Shown here piece after piece: positions 13,969 to 14,598 of a stretch of 14,598 nt of DNA. Numbering within the stretch: the stretch's first letter is position 1; every line of letters starts with the position of its first letter. The DNA comes from Caldilineaceae bacterium. Lineage in GTDB: Bacteria > Chloroflexota > Anaerolineae > Caldilineales > Caldilineaceae. Location: contig JAHBVH010000120.1 of assembly GCA_019637645.1 (NCBI GenBank), positions 1-14,598 on the forward strand, read 5' to 3'. The translations under genes were made by a program, and so were the position numbers. The notes beneath the pieces are model-generated. The model saw nothing but the letters and a program-made list of their open reading frames with translations, had not been told where the DNA came from and did not search any database.

Positions 13969-14012
13969 TGCGACGGTAGTGACCAAGGGGAGTCATTACC
14001 GCCGCAGTTGCG
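13969..14012 (-). terminator. Imperfect attenuating hairpin between binding-protein and permease genes
   Basis: The segment starting gcagctgcgacggtagtg pairs with the one ending cattaccgccgcagttgc; 15 of 18 positions match as an inverted repeat, around a loop of roughly 8-10 nt. It lies in the 82-nt gap between the binding-protein stop and the MalF-like start. Hairpins here commonly stabilise the binding-protein message or reduce readthrough, so that the binding protein exceeds the permeases. No U-run follows on the minus strand. Confidence 0.5.
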
Positions 14013-14021
14013 TAAACTTCG

Positions 14022-14598
14022 TTATTGAGCGGTATCCAAACAGGCTTGGATTTCGGCATCAGCGTCGGTAAAGGCTTGGGCGACACTCTTCACACCACGA
14101 ATGGCTTCTTCGAGCGCCGTGCGGATCGTCTGGTTGATCAACCCCGCATACAAGCTGCCGCACTTAGAAGGATAGCCCATGGGCGGGAAGATGCCAATGT
14201 CACCACCGCTGATGAAGGCTTTGACATTGGTTGGTGGCGGCGCGAGTTCTTCGAAGATCGGATCATCGGCCATCGACTTGAGGAAGGGAATCCCGGCGTA
14301 GTTACGGAGGATAGCCCCTTGGGTTTCACGCGTGGCAAGGCGCTTGATCAAGTCCCACGCCAAGTCCGGGTGCTTGCTGTCGCGGGTGACACCATAGCCA
14401 AAGGTCCCCATCCCCGTTGCATGTTGCACAGGGTGGGACGGGGTCACCGCGACATCCCACTCAAAATCGGTGATCTGTTCGCGGAAGGTCTTCATAAAGC
14501 CTGGAATATGGAAGAAGACCGCGCAACTACCACCCACAAAACAGCCTTGATTACCACCAGGAACGTCGGTCCCAATCGGCACCATCACCTGATGTTCG
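14022..14598 (-). CDS. ABC importer extracellular solute-binding protein, C-terminal part
   Basis: The frame is open from the right edge to a TAA at 14024-14022, giving about 191 residues of the C-terminal half of a family 1 (CUT1) solute-binding protein. Typical features are VGGSCAVFFHIPGF near the visible start, VAVTPSHPVQHATGMGTFGYGVTRDSKHPDLAWDLIKRLAT, and ENPT-like terminal helices ending IQACLDTAQ. The N-terminus with its lipoprotein signal lies outside the window. An apparent start at the GTG at 14588 is only an artefact of the edge, because the frame continues to the end. It belongs to the operon of the two permeases that follow. The ligand is unknown; sugars or glycosides are most common in this family. 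Confidence 0.9.
   Translation of the reverse strand, partial: EHQVMVPIGTDVPGGNQGCFVGGSCAVFFHIPGFMKTFREQITDFEWDVAVTPSHPVQHATGMGTFGYGVTRDSKHPDLAWDLIKRLATRETQGAILRNYAGIPFLKSMADDPIFEELAPPPTNVKAFISGGDIGIFPPMGYPSKCGSLYAGLINQTIRTALEEAIRGVKSVAQAFTDADAEIQACLDTAQ

Noticed and set aside
14022..14588. A complete 188-residue protein starting at GTG 14588
   Set aside because: The frame continues to the window edge and the content is the C-terminal half of a solute-binding protein, so it is a truncated gene.

Overview
The window looks like bacterial chromosome, GC-rich but not extreme. Gene style fits a Chloroflexota-type (filamentous green non-sulfur) bacterium: ABC sugar-transporter operons, a long PEP-synthase-like phosphotransferase, intergenic palindromes with a GTAAA-type loop and a 'ccgcgtcc' repeat. 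This placement is an inference from style only. There are no rRNA or tRNA genes, no CRISPR array, no transposase and no phage gene.

Layout. (1) Positions 1-8160, all on the minus strand, form a catabolic cluster. In transcription order it encodes an FdrA/AllF-like protein, a DUF1116 (AllG/YlbE-like) protein, a metal-dependent cyclase-family amidohydrolase, an AMP-forming acyl-CoA ligase, an enoyl-CoA hydratase-fold protein, the FAD subunit of a molybdenum hydroxylase, and a dimethylargininase (DDAH)-like hydrolase cut by the left edge. (2) Positions 8161-8597 are a divergent control region with a promoter and a TetR-type operator. (3) Positions 8598-12034, plus strand, hold a TetR regulator overlapped by 4 bp with a 932-codon rifampin-phosphotransferase/PEP-synthase-like enzyme. 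Its 5' end carries a 15-bp tandem repeat of near-perfect Shine-Dalgarno sequences. (4) Positions 12041-12099 are a strong palindromic terminator between convergent units. (5) Positions 12111-14598, minus strand, are a carbohydrate-type ABC importer: binding protein (C-terminal part), then MalF-like and MalG-like permeases.

How the genes may work together. FdrA and AllG are two of the three proteins assigned to E. coli oxamate transcarbamoylase, which phosphorolyses a ureido compound (oxalurate) to carbamoyl phosphate and oxamate. The third protein (AllH, DUF2877) and a carbamate kinase are not seen here. The two core genes are instead followed by a ring-opening or amide hydrolase, a CoA ligase, an ECH-fold protein, a molybdenum hydroxylase subunit and a guanidine-modifying hydrolase. 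This reads as an undescribed route that oxidises or hydrolyses an N-heterocycle or guanidino compound to a ureido acid, conserves the carbamoyl group as carbamoyl phosphate, and sends the carbon skeleton into CoA metabolism. The substrate cannot be read from the sequence.
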